Source of the DNA: Candidatus Obscuribacterales bacterium
Lineage (GTDB): Bacteria > Cyanobacteriota > Vampirovibrionia > Obscuribacterales > Obscuribacteraceae
DNA length: 56,881 nucleotides
NCBI GenBank assembly: GCA_019752635.1
Contig: JAIELX010000091.1
Span: 1 to 56,881, forward strand
Direction of reading: 5' to 3'
In this document: in pieces, positions 17,281-24,819 of the stretch
Position numbering within the stretch: position 1 is the first letter of the stretch
Layout of the letters: every line of letters starts with the position of its first letter
Program-made: the position numbers and the translations under genes
Notes under the pieces: generated by a model
What the model saw: only the letters and a program-made list of their open reading frames with translations
Told to the model about the DNA's origin: nothing
Database searches by the model: none

Positions 17281-18972
17281 CTATTTCTCTCCGTCCGTGC
17301 GAACAAAGTCTTTTTTGCCGTATAGGCGCAGCGTGCTTCCATCAGCTATAGTGCGAGTCGCTAGCAATTTGTATTCAATTCCTTCTGCCAACAACTTTTC
17401 TATGCGAGCGTAGTTTTGCGCGGATTGCGGGCTTTCGAATTGAAGCCCCTGTGCGCCAGTCTTCACAAGATAGAAGTGGAAATTCAGCCAGGATTTGCCG
17501 TCAAAATCTATCTTGTCACCCGTCGGGGTCCAGAGCCTGGAGGTTGTGAACTGAACTTTGCTTCCTTCATAGCGGCTAACCAATGCCAGTGTGTGAACGC
17601 TTAGCTCTGGAGTGCTGGGAAGCATGTTGAGCCAGCAGGTTTGATTGCCGCTTGCCCTTTTTGATTCGCGTACAACCCACTGCTGGCCCCACTGGTCACC
17701 CGGAGGAGTAGGACTGAAGCCCGGTTCCAGTGGACCACGCCGGTCGCTGTCGGTCCATAGGAGGGAGCGTATAACAGTTTTTGGAAGAGCAACGGGATAC
17801 GGTGCGTAATTCATTACAGCAAATTGCGTTATTCCCGCAGCGAACATTAGAGCTGCCGGTAGTGCAACGCCATAGTTTCTGTGTGCCGGGGAGAAAAATC
17901 GGCAAAGGTGAGACGAGCAGAGCAATGCTGCAAATAGCAGCGCCGGGGCTATGTATCGGTGTTCAGGAAGTTGAAAGGGCAGTGCGCACATGCATGCGAC
18001 TCCGGTCAGCGCAGCGATTGCGGGCAGGGCCAGGGCGCGCAGTTGGTTTTTCGAAACAACAAGAAGCGACATTATGCTAAGAATCAGGAGCGGATATCCT
18101 GCTAGTCCCGGAGCACAGTTTAAGTACCCGGAGAGATTCGGCAGGAAAGCCGTCCAGATGGTGCGATCACCCAAATGGCCGCTGTTGCGATGCATGTATC
18201 CGTTGATACCTTCCCAATTGGGAATGACCCATGATGCCAGGAAAAGCACAACCATGAGACCCGACACTGTAAGCTGAAGCGCGCGGTCCCATCGTTTCGA
18301 ATAGATTTGTTGGATCAGAACCACCAGGCATGGTGCAAAGAGAAAGAATGCTGCGATTTGTTTTGTCGTGCATGCAATACCGAGTGCGGTGCCGCACAAA
18401 ATAGCACGGGGCCACGACGGGCTACGTTGCCACCATAAAAGCGATGCCATCGCGCACGTGTAAAGTGCTAGATGAGGGTAGTCCAAAAGCTTGAGGTGGC
18501 TGAGGAGCGCGACGCCGGGGAAAGCCTGGAGAATAATTACTGTCAAGGCTGCAGCTTTGCGAGATTTAAGAGCAAGCAGCGCTGTCGCGCAGGCGGAAAA
18601 GCTCAATACCGCAGAGAAAATTATCAACGACAGGGAGTCGACCCAACGTCCTGCGCCAAAGATTGCTTTCAGGGCGCCATTGAAAATGTGAACAGTCGGT
18701 GGATAGCAGTAGTTTACTGTAAGAAATTCCTTCAACCAGTGAGCATTCCAGGGCCGCGCATGTCGCAACAGGTCGCAGTACTGAAACTCGACGCGCACAT
18801 GGTCCGCTGCGTCCCAGAAGGGCCAGCTATTGTCTAAGGAATACCAGACCGTCAACAACGCTGGAAACAGGAGGCAAAGCGCGACGAGCCACCGGTTGAA
18901 TCCCGGGGGACGAAGCGTTTCGGTGGTCGCAGCTTCCCTTGCAGCCAGTTGTTGTTTAGTTGATGCAAGCAT
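17281..18972 (-). CDS. GT-C membrane glycosyltransferase (GT39-like)
   Basis: This 563-residue polytopic protein has a first span at about 28-45 followed by the outer-loop sequence SWPFWDAADHVR, with Asp54 and Asp57 as candidate catalytic acids. About ten further spans run to near residue 390, and then a soluble C-terminal domain of about 160 residues (390-563) lies outside. The layout matches ArnT/GT39-type enzymes that use polyprenyl-phosphate sugars. It is the second gene of the GT2 - GT-C - GT-C operon and is followed 2 bp later by the next GT-C gene. The two share their layout but not obvious sequence identity, so they may add different sugars. Confidence 0.8.
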   Translation of the reverse strand: MLASTKQQLAAREAATTETLRPPGFNRWLVALCLLFPALLTVWYSLDNSWPFWDAADHVRVEFQYCDLLRHARPWNAHWLKEFLTVNYCYPPTVHIFNGALKAIFGAGRWVDSLSLIIFSAVLSFSACATALLALKSRKAAALTVIILQAFPGVALLSHLKLLDYPHLALYTCAMASLLWWQRSPSWPRAILCGTALGIACTTKQIAAFFLFAPCLVVLIQQIYSKRWDRALQLTVSGLMVVLFLASWVIPNWEGINGYMHRNSGHLGDRTIWTAFLPNLSGYLNCAPGLAGYPLLILSIMSLLVVSKNQLRALALPAIAALTGVACMCALPFQLPEHRYIAPALLFAALLCSSHLCRFFSPAHRNYGVALPAALMFAAGITQFAVMNYAPYPVALPKTVIRSLLWTDSDRRGPLEPGFSPTPPGDQWGQQWVVRESKRASGNQTCWLNMLPSTPELSVHTLALVSRYEGSKVQFTTSRLWTPTGDKIDFDGKSWLNFHFYLVKTGAQGLQFESPQSAQNYARIEKLLAEGIEYKLLATRTIADGSTLRLYGKKDFVRTDGEK

Positions 18973-18997
18973 CCGTTACTACCAAATTTACTCCGGG

Positions 18998-20044
18998 CTA
19001 ATTTTTTTTGTGACTCTTGCCGCCGGCTCCGACGAGCTTGTTAGCCGGTTTTTCGGCGTTGGCGTTTTGTGTCGGGGAGTCGCCGGTGGCGGTGACTATG
19101 CGCCCCGGTTCGGTGTGGGTACCGACTAAAGTCGCTCGAAGAGTATGGCTGGCGATTCGGACTGCCGCCAGAATCATGAGTCCGGCATAGACGAATGGAG
19201 CCAGGAGCGCCTGACCGTGGCTGAGGTGTTTCCGCCAATAGCGATACAGCCCGCGGTGCGAAGAAAGGATCATTCGCGCTTTGACCTGTTTAATCGATTG
19301 TCCGTAATGATGAATTACTTTTGCTTCAGGTGTGAACCAGATCTGCCAATTCGCTTGCTTGATGCGATAGCACCAATCGACTTCTTCGAACAACATGAAG
19401 AAGCCTTCGTCCAACATTCCTACTTGATCAATTACGGAGCGACGCATCATTAGACAAGCGCCTTCGGGTTGATCAACTTCACGACAATAATCATGATTGA
19501 ACTCAAGCATTTTGTACCGTCCGAAAAGCGGATGGTTTGGAAACATTTTGCTCAGTCCGAGCAACTCATAGAGCATTCCGGCAAAAGTGGGAAACTCTCG
19601 GCATGAACGCTGAACGGACCCGTCACTGTTAAGTAGCTGTGGCGCAACGATTGCCGCATCGGGATTAGAATCCATAAAGTTGATTAGTGTTGCCAATGCG
19701 CCAGGCTGCACTTCCGTATCAGGATTTAGAAGTAGGACATACTCGCTGCGCGATAGCTTCAGCGCTTGATTGTTTGCAATTGCAAATCCGCGGTTGCTTT
19801 CGTTTGCAATTAAATGGAATTGCGGAAATTCGGCCGCAACCATTTGAGCGGAGCCGTCCGCCGAAGCATTGTCGATAATGAAAACTTCTACGTTTTCCGT
19901 AATCGACGAGAGCTCGTCGGACAATGTTTGTAGACATCGCCGGAGTAATCCAACGACATTCCAACTGACCGTGACTACTGAGAGTTTGACCGCTGACACT
20001 GCTTTTACCGCAATTGTTGTATCGACGTTTTGTGCCCGGGTCAT
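18998..20044 (-). CDS. GT2 glycosyltransferase, rhamnosyltransferase-like (WbbL type)
   Basis: This 348-residue enzyme has a GT-A domain with LSVVTVSWN (21-29), FIIDNASADGS (55-65), the metal-binding ENPDTE-like motif LLNPDTE with Asp109, and the acceptor-side EGACLMMRRSVIDQVGMLDE followed by EEVDWCYR. This order is typical of the WbbL/RfbF group, many of which transfer L-rhamnose from dTDP-rhamnose to a lipid-linked glycan. The divergent neighbour operon makes dTDP-rhamnose, which fits. A hydrophobic stretch near 285-305 may hold it on the membrane. It is the first gene of the minus-strand operon with two GT-C genes. The sugar is inferred from context and family, not proven. Confidence 0.88.
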   Translation of the reverse strand: MTRAQNVDTTIAVKAVSAVKLSVVTVSWNVVGLLRRCLQTLSDELSSITENVEVFIIDNASADGSAQMVAAEFPQFHLIANESNRGFAIANNQALKLSRSEYVLLLNPDTEVQPGALATLINFMDSNPDAAIVAPQLLNSDGSVQRSCREFPTFAGMLYELLGLSKMFPNHPLFGRYKMLEFNHDYCREVDQPEGACLMMRRSVIDQVGMLDEGFFMLFEEVDWCYRIKQANWQIWFTPEAKVIHHYGQSIKQVKARMILSSHRGLYRYWRKHLSHGQALLAPFVYAGLMILAAVRIASHTLRATLVGTHTEPGRIVTATGDSPTQNANAEKPANKLVGAGGKSHKKN

Positions 20045-20090
20045 TCTATCAGTTGGAAGCTAAGAGGAATCCTGTCCGAAAAATCACTAA

Positions 20091-20119
20091 ATGAAATCAA
20101 ATCGGTGCTGTGCTATCCT
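20091..20119 (+). promoter_or_regulatory. probable promoter of the phosphoglycosyl transferase - rml operon
   Basis: ATGAAA (20091-20096, four of six -35 bases) lies 17 bp before TATCCT (20114-20119), which is preceded by TGC and so has the extended -10 form. Transcription would start near 20126, about 84 nt before the GTG start. The same TATCCT box occurs before rmlC. Confidence 0.4.
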
Positions 20120-20209
20120 CAATCCGCTGTCAAGGTGACCTGGCGCAGCTCATTGAGAGATCCGACCGCCAGTCTCCAGGTAGATAAACCATGCTTAAGG
20201 TGGTGACTG

Positions 20210-20854
20210 GTGCCTGATCCTGTAAAGACACTATCGAAGGAATCCGAAGAGCGCGTGTGCGTCAGCGCATCGGAGGCTTGTCGGGTTCAGCTCGCGCTCA
20301 AACGTTTAACGGATTTCGTTGTTGCGTTGGGCGTCGCGATTGCTTTTATGCCCCTTATGTTGCTTATTGCCTGTTTGATAAAAGTCGACTCTGCCGGGCC
20401 GATCGTTTTCACTCAGCGACGTGTTGGTAAAGATGGTGAACTTTTCGACATATACAAGTTCCGAACCATGCGGCAAGGGACGCCCAATTTACCGACTGAT
20501 GAGATGCTCAAGCTGCCCAGTCCCGTGACGAAGATAGGTAAATTTCTTCGCGCAACGAGCCTGGATGAATTACCTCAAATATTCAACGTGCTTAAGAATG
20601 ATATGTCGATAGTGGGCCCCAGACCTGCACTGTATAATCAAGTCGGGCTTACAGAGATGCGTTCGCAGGCTCGTGTGTTGCGTTTCCTTCCGGGAATCAC
20701 CGGATGGGCGCAAGTAAATGGACGAGATGAGTTGCCCGACGACATCAAAGTTGAAATGGACAAATGGTATTGCGATCACTGGAACTACTGGTTGGACTGG
20801 AAGATTCTCTTTCGTACAGTTCAAGCCGTGCTCAGTCGTCGCGGTGTCAACTAG
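20210..20854 (+). CDS. monotopic phosphoglycosyl transferase (initiating sugar transferase)
   Basis: This 214-residue protein starts at a GTG placed behind AAGGTGG. It has one hydrophobic re-entrant segment (about 34-57), FTQRRVGKDGELFDIYKFRTM (67-87, given in part), the catalytic Asp119-Glu120 pair in SLDELPQIFNVLKNDMSI, and VGPRPA at 135-140. This is the minimal catalytic unit of the PglC/WbaP family (bacterial sugar transferase). It moves a sugar phosphate from a UDP-sugar to undecaprenyl phosphate at the inner face of the membrane and so starts synthesis of a repeat unit. The four rml genes follow, the first after 28 bp. The sugar moved (Gal, Glc, GlcNAc or a diamino sugar) cannot be told from the sequence. 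Confidence 0.92.
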   Translation: MPDPVKTLSKESEERVCVSASEACRVQLALKRLTDFVVALGVAIAFMPLMLLIACLIKVDSAGPIVFTQRRVGKDGELFDIYKFRTMRQGTPNLPTDEMLKLPSPVTKIGKFLRATSLDELPQIFNVLKNDMSIVGPRPALYNQVGLTEMRSQARVLRFLPGITGWAQVNGRDELPDDIKVEMDKWYCDHWNYWLDWKILFRTVQAVLSRRGVN

Positions 20855-20882
20855 CAGTTAGCTTTCTCACCGGGAAGGATCT

Positions 20883-21956
20883 ATGAAGGGACTTATCTTA
20901 AGCGGCGGCAAGGGTACGAGAATGCGGCCGATCACGCATACGGCGGCAAAACAGTTGTTGCCAGTTGCGAACAAGCCAATTCTGTTTTATGCAGTTGAAG
21001 CGATCAAAGAGGCCGGCATCAAAGAAATCGGCATCATCATCAGCCCTGAAACCGGGCAGGACGTGCGCGATGTCGTTGGTGACGGCAGTCGCTGGGATGT
21101 AAAGATTGAGTATATTCTGCAGGATCAACCAAAGGGGCTGGCGCATGCGGTAAAAACTGCTCGTCCGTTTCTCGGTGACTCAACGTTTGTGATGTATCTG
21201 GGCGACAACCTGATCAAGGACGGCGTGAAGCCTCTGGTGGACAGGTTCAATGCCGGTAATGCCGACTCGCTGATTCTGTTGAAAGAAGTAGCTAATCCGA
21301 GTTCTTTCGGGGTAGCGCAGCTTAACGGCAACGGTCGCATTCTTTGTTTGGAAGAAAAACCGGCTCAACCAAAGTCCAATCTGGCGCTGGTTGGAGTTTA
21401 TCTCTTCAACGAAAACATTCATAAGGCAATCGACGAGATCAAGCCCAGCCGCCGTGGCGAGCTTGAAATCACCGATGCAATTCAACGATTGATTGACACC
21501 AAGTATCACGTCGACAGCCACACTCTGAGTAACTGGTGGTTGGATACCGGTAAGAAAGACGACATGCTTGAAGCCAATCGCGTAGTTCTGGACGAAATGT
21601 CCGAATACGTGATGCAAGGAAAGCTCGAAGGCAACAGTCTTTTATCCGGACGAGTGCATGTCGGCGAAGGTTCAGTGCTTCGTAACTGCACCGTTAGAGG
21701 ACCGGCCGTCATTGGTCGTAATTGCATTTTGGAAGATAGCTATGTGGGACCGTTTACGGCGATTGGCGACAATGCACACGTCAGTCAGGCCGAAATTGAG
21801 CATAGTATCTTGCGTGAGAACTGTCAGATCAAAAACTTCAACGGTCGTATCATCGACAGTCTCATCGGTGTCAACGTAGAGTTGATGCGCAGTCAGCACA
21901 AACCACTGGCCTACAAATTCATGTTGGGCGACGATAGTAAAGTCGAAGTCGTATAA
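20883..21956 (+). CDS. rmlA: glucose-1-phosphate thymidylyltransferase, long form
   Basis: This 357-residue enzyme has the nucleotidyltransferase signature LSGGKGTRMRPIT (6-18), the substrate-binding LLPVANKPILFY (25-36) and the metal site YLGDNL near 103. After the catalytic domain (about 1-235) comes a left-handed beta-helix made of hexapeptide repeats (about 245-345). The helix makes this the long form seen in Actinobacteria, Archaea and Cyanobacteria and not the 290-residue enteric form. It makes dTDP-glucose from dTTP and glucose-1-phosphate, the first step to dTDP-L-rhamnose. GGAAGG before the ATG is a good ribosome binding site. It is followed by rmlB after a short gap. Confidence 0.92.
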   Translation: MKGLILSGGKGTRMRPITHTAAKQLLPVANKPILFYAVEAIKEAGIKEIGIIISPETGQDVRDVVGDGSRWDVKIEYILQDQPKGLAHAVKTARPFLGDSTFVMYLGDNLIKDGVKPLVDRFNAGNADSLILLKEVANPSSFGVAQLNGNGRILCLEEKPAQPKSNLALVGVYLFNENIHKAIDEIKPSRRGELEITDAIQRLIDTKYHVDSHTLSNWWLDTGKKDDMLEANRVVLDEMSEYVMQGKLEGNSLLSGRVHVGEGSVLRNCTVRGPAVIGRNCILEDSYVGPFTAIGDNAHVSQAEIEHSILRENCQIKNFNGRIIDSLIGVNVELMRSQHKPLAYKFMLGDDSKVEVV

Positions 21957-22001
21957 CTCTCAGTAGCAGCAGATAAATTGATCAAATACGAGGAATTCAA
22001 A

Positions 22002-23063
22002 ATGCAACTTCTCATCACCGGCGGCCTCGGGTTCATTGGAAGTAACCTGGTCAGGTATATTCTCAAGCACCACCCGGAGTACAAGGTGATCAACCTTGAT
22101 GCGGAAACTTATGCCGGTCACAGAGAGAATCTGGCAGATCTGGAAGGCGACGCACGCTACAACTTTGTGAAGGGCAGAATTGAGGACAAGGCAGTCGTTG
22201 AGGAGATCGTGTCCGGCAAGAAATTTGGACGCATTGACGGCATCATCAACGCTGCTGCTGAAACGCACGTCGATCGCTCGATTACCGATCCTGATGTTTT
22301 TGTACACACCAATGTGCTCGGCACGCAAAACCTGCTGGAAGCCGCATATCGTCATGGGCTTCGTCGCGAGGGCGGACCGATTCGCTTCGTACAAGTATCC
22401 ACTGATGAAGTCTACGGATCGCTGGGACCGGAGGGGTATTTTGTCGAAGATACACCGCTCACCCCGAGCAGCCCGTATTCCGCCAGCAAAGCTGGAGCGG
22501 ACATGGTGTGCCGCGCCTATTTCCATACGTACGGGTTGCCGGTAATGATTACTCGTTGCTCGAACAACTATGGACCATACCAGCACCCGGAAAAGCTCAT
22601 TCCCCTGTTTATCATGAATGCGCTGCAAGACAAGCCGGTACCTGTTTATGGCGACGGTTTGAACGTTCGTGACTGGTTGCATGTAGAAGATCATTGCCAG
22701 GCCATCGACTTGGCGTTCCACAAGGGAGTCGCCGGCGAGGTGTACAACGTTGGTGGGCATAACGAGCGTCGCAATATTGAGATCACAAAACTTATACTCA
22801 AAGAGCTCGGCAAAAACGAATCGTTGATCAAGTACGTTGAGGATCGCCTTGGCCACGACAAGCGTTACGCGATCGATGCTACTAAGCTTCGTACAGAACT
22901 GGGATGGAAACCGGAGCACAACTTTGAGTCGGGGATCCATCAGACTATTCAGTGGTACTTGGATAATAAGAAGTGGCTCGAAGCGGTTACCAGTCACACC
23001 AAAGGCTGCGACAACAGCAATTTCGCATCCTGCGGCGAACTGACCGGAGCCCGAGGCAAATAG
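22002..23063 (+). CDS. rmlB: dTDP-glucose 4,6-dehydratase
   Basis: The frame opens at a TTG at 21978, but GAGGA at 21989-21993 points to the ATG at 22002, giving 353 residues beginning MQLLITGGLGFIGSN. It is an extended short-chain dehydrogenase with the NAD-binding GGLGFIGS (7-14), the catalytic Thr134-Asp135-Glu136 triplet in VSTDEVYG, and Tyr159-xxx-Lys163 in YSASK. It converts dTDP-glucose to dTDP-4-keto-6-deoxyglucose, step two of dTDP-rhamnose synthesis. NNYGPYQHPEKLIPLFI is the family-typical substrate loop. A short extra tail (SHTKGCDNSNFASCGELTG) follows the usual end LEAVTS. A long antisense open frame (21960-23141) across this gene is a codon-use shadow. Confidence 0.95.
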   Translation: MQLLITGGLGFIGSNLVRYILKHHPEYKVINLDAETYAGHRENLADLEGDARYNFVKGRIEDKAVVEEIVSGKKFGRIDGIINAAAETHVDRSITDPDVFVHTNVLGTQNLLEAAYRHGLRREGGPIRFVQVSTDEVYGSLGPEGYFVEDTPLTPSSPYSASKAGADMVCRAYFHTYGLPVMITRCSNNYGPYQHPEKLIPLFIMNALQDKPVPVYGDGLNVRDWLHVEDHCQAIDLAFHKGVAGEVYNVGGHNERRNIEITKLILKELGKNESLIKYVEDRLGHDKRYAIDATKLRTELGWKPEHNFESGIHQTIQWYLDNKKWLEAVTSHTKGCDNSNFASCGELTGARGK

Positions 23064-23082
23064 GAGCATAGAGGGGAGGCCG

Positions 23083-23934
23083 ATGAAAGTATTAATCACC
23101 GGTGCCGGTGGGATGTTGGGCAAGGCGGTGACGTCTTGCATGGAATCCAGAGAACATCAGGTAAAGGGACTCCCTAAGGAGGTCCTCGATGTCACTAATT
23201 ATGCGCAGGTGTTGGAGACTCTCTCGGCCGAGCGTCCCGAGATTGTGATTCACGGAGCGGCTTACACCAAAGTCGATCAGGCGGAATCCGAGCCGGAACT
23301 GGCTTATTTGATTAACGCCTACGGCACCGAGAATATTGCAATTGCTTGCAGCAAACTCGGCATCCAAATGCTATACGTAAGCACGGATTACGTATTCGAC
23401 GGTGAGCAGAATCGTCCCTACCAACCCTGGGACCAGACACGTCCGTTGTCGATCTACGGTAAGTCCAAGCTCGCCGGTGAGCGTGCGGTTCAGCAACACT
23501 TGAGGCAGTACTACATCGTTCGCACCAGCTGGCTCTACGGCCCTCACGGTCGAAACTTTGTCGATACAATTCGCCAAATGGCGACGGAAGGTAAGCCGTT
23601 GCGAGTCGTGTCGGATCAATTCGGAAGTCCCACTTGTACTTTGACTTTATCGGAAACGATTGCCGATCTTATCGCTACAGGCCGTTGGGGCATCTATCAT
23701 GGCACTGATGGAGGTGTAACCAACTGGTTCGAGTTTGCCCGCGAGATTACTCGTGATCTGAAAGTTTCGGTGACTCCGATTGAAACCAAGGATATGCCGC
23801 GGCCGGCTACGCGCCCCAAGTATTCAGTTCTGGACAAGACGACCCTTATTCACACCCTTGGCCGAGAAGTCGTGCCGTGGCAAGAATCGTTGTCGATGTA
23901 TCTGGACTTGAAACACGCTCGGCAGCCAGTCTGA
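23083..23934 (+). CDS. rmlD: dTDP-4-dehydrorhamnose reductase
   Basis: This 283-residue short-chain dehydrogenase has the N-terminal NADPH motif GAGGMLGKAV (7-16), the substrate-side VSTDYVFDG (99-107) and the catalytic Tyr125-xxx-Lys129 in SIYGKSKLAGE. The C-terminal region RPATRPKYSVLD is the family hallmark. It reduces dTDP-4-keto-L-rhamnose to dTDP-L-rhamnose, the last step. The gene follows rmlB after 19 bp with a GGGGAGG-type ribosome binding site. In this operon it precedes the epimerase gene, which is set apart by a regulatory gap of more than 200 bp. Confidence 0.94.
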   Translation: MKVLITGAGGMLGKAVTSCMESREHQVKGLPKEVLDVTNYAQVLETLSAERPEIVIHGAAYTKVDQAESEPELAYLINAYGTENIAIACSKLGIQMLYVSTDYVFDGEQNRPYQPWDQTRPLSIYGKSKLAGERAVQQHLRQYYIVRTSWLYGPHGRNFVDTIRQMATEGKPLRVVSDQFGSPTCTLTLSETIADLIATGRWGIYHGTDGGVTNWFEFAREITRDLKVSVTPIETKDMPRPATRPKYSVLDKTTLIHTLGREVVPWQESLSMYLDLKHARQPV

Positions 23935-24029
23935 GTCCTGGTTCATAATCGTATCGAAATCGCATTGGTGACGGTGCGGAATTACTGCCAATCCCTGCGC
24001 CGGGTGCTAACTTCTTTCGGCAAATTGGG

Positions 24030-24099
24030 ATACCATCGGTATTGAGGGGGACGCAGTTCCGGTATTGACCGATCGTGAATCGCCTAATACCGGATCGGT
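24030..24099. repeat. cluster of GGTAT direct and inverted repeats upstream of rmlC
   Basis: Four copies of GGTAT/ATACC occur here: ATACC 24030-24034, GGTAT 24038-24042, GGTAT 24061-24065, ATACC 24087-24091. The two forward copies lie in a 9-bp direct repeat CGGTATTGA (24037-24045 and 24060-24068) with a 23-bp period. CCGGTATT (24059-24066) can pair with AATACCGG (24086-24093), and ACCGATC (24068-24074) with GATCGGT (24093-24099); the two pairings are interleaved. A fifth GGTAT overlaps the -10 region at 24120-24124. The arrangement suggests binding sites for a regulator, or alternative RNA folds if transcribed from rmlD. Confidence 0.5.
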
Positions 24100-24127
24100 A
24101 GACTAACGCGGGGCGCGCTGGTATCCT
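24099..24127 (+). promoter_or_regulatory. probable rmlC promoter
   Basis: TAGACT (24099-24104, four of six -35 bases) and TATCCT (24122-24127) are 17 bp apart, with TGG before the -10 box. The -35 box touches the GATCGGT arm of the upstream inverted repeat, as expected for a regulated promoter. The predicted start of transcription near 24134 is too close to the TTG at 24141 for that codon to have a ribosome binding site. Confidence 0.45.
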
Positions 24128-24200
24128 ATGCAGATGTCTCTTGGCAGACGACAGAGCTGCATCGCAGCAGGCTTCCCGTAGTTTGGAAATTGCTAATCGT

Positions 24201-24761
24201 ATGGTTATGTTGCAACCACTTAAAGAAGAGTCGATTGGCTCAGAATTCAGAAAAGAAATTTCCGTTCAGGACTATCAAAAGAAGCCCGCGATTGATGGCG
24301 TTCAGATCATTTCGCTGCAGACCTTTGTTGATGATGGTGGCGCCCTGGCTGAACTGGTTCGTGTAGATGAGAACGGAAATCTCATTGCTATTCCTGAATT
24401 CAAAGTCCGGCAGACAACATGGTCCCAAATGCTACCCGGGACAATCAAGGCTTTCCACCTCCACTACAATCAGGAAGATGTCTGGTTTGTAATGCCTTAC
24501 GACCGGCTGCTCATCGGCCTGTTTGACGCAAGGGAAAGCTCACCGACGTACAAGGCGTCCATGCGCTTCATTTTGGGCGCGGGCAGGGCACAGTTATTGT
24601 ATCTGCCGCGTGGAGTCGCTCACGGCTTGGCGAATATCTGGCAAACCCCGGCCAACATGATCTACTTCGTCAATCAGCGTTTTGACGCCGAGAAACCGGA
24701 TGAGCAAAGATTGCCTTGGGATATTCTCGGCAATGACTTCTGGGACATTCGTAAAGGCTAA
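24201..24761 (+). CDS. rmlC: RmlC-like cupin, dTDP-4-dehydrorhamnose 3,5-epimerase family
   Basis: The frame is open from a TTG at 24141, but the predicted promoter and the family length favour the ATG at 24201 (or 24207), giving 186 residues. The cupin core is visible in GTIKAFHLHYNQEDVWFV (the FHLH histidine at the catalytic position), LFDARESSPTYK, and YLPRGVAHGLAN followed by YFVNQRF. The end LPWDILGNDFWDI matches RmlC. It should epimerise C3 and C5 of dTDP-4-keto-6-deoxyglucose and completes the rmlA-B-D-C set. Canonical RmlC has GLHFQ then QGKLV with a conserved Lys; here that Lys position is not conserved (NQEDVWFV), so this is a divergent branch. A different epimerase specificity is possible. 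Confidence 0.82.
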   Translation: MVMLQPLKEESIGSEFRKEISVQDYQKKPAIDGVQIISLQTFVDDGGALAELVRVDENGNLIAIPEFKVRQTTWSQMLPGTIKAFHLHYNQEDVWFVMPYDRLLIGLFDARESSPTYKASMRFILGAGRAQLLYLPRGVAHGLANIWQTPANMIYFVNQRFDAEKPDEQRLPWDILGNDFWDIRKG

Positions 24762-24819
24762 ACCTTCCGTCGACTGGTGCTGATCCGGTCTTTCGCTCAA
24801 GACATTTCGGAGACGATCC

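Noticed and set aside
21960..23141. 393-codon open frame antisense to rmlB
   Set aside because: It lies fully across rmlB, which has all family motifs; the frame is open because of codon use on the other strand, and its product resembles no known protein.
24059..24099. classical H-type pseudoknot upstream of rmlC
   Set aside because: The two stems are interleaved, but the loop between the second 5' arm and the first 3' arm is 11 nt and the last loop is absent, which does not fit normal pseudoknot geometry. Alternative pairings or operator sites are more likely.
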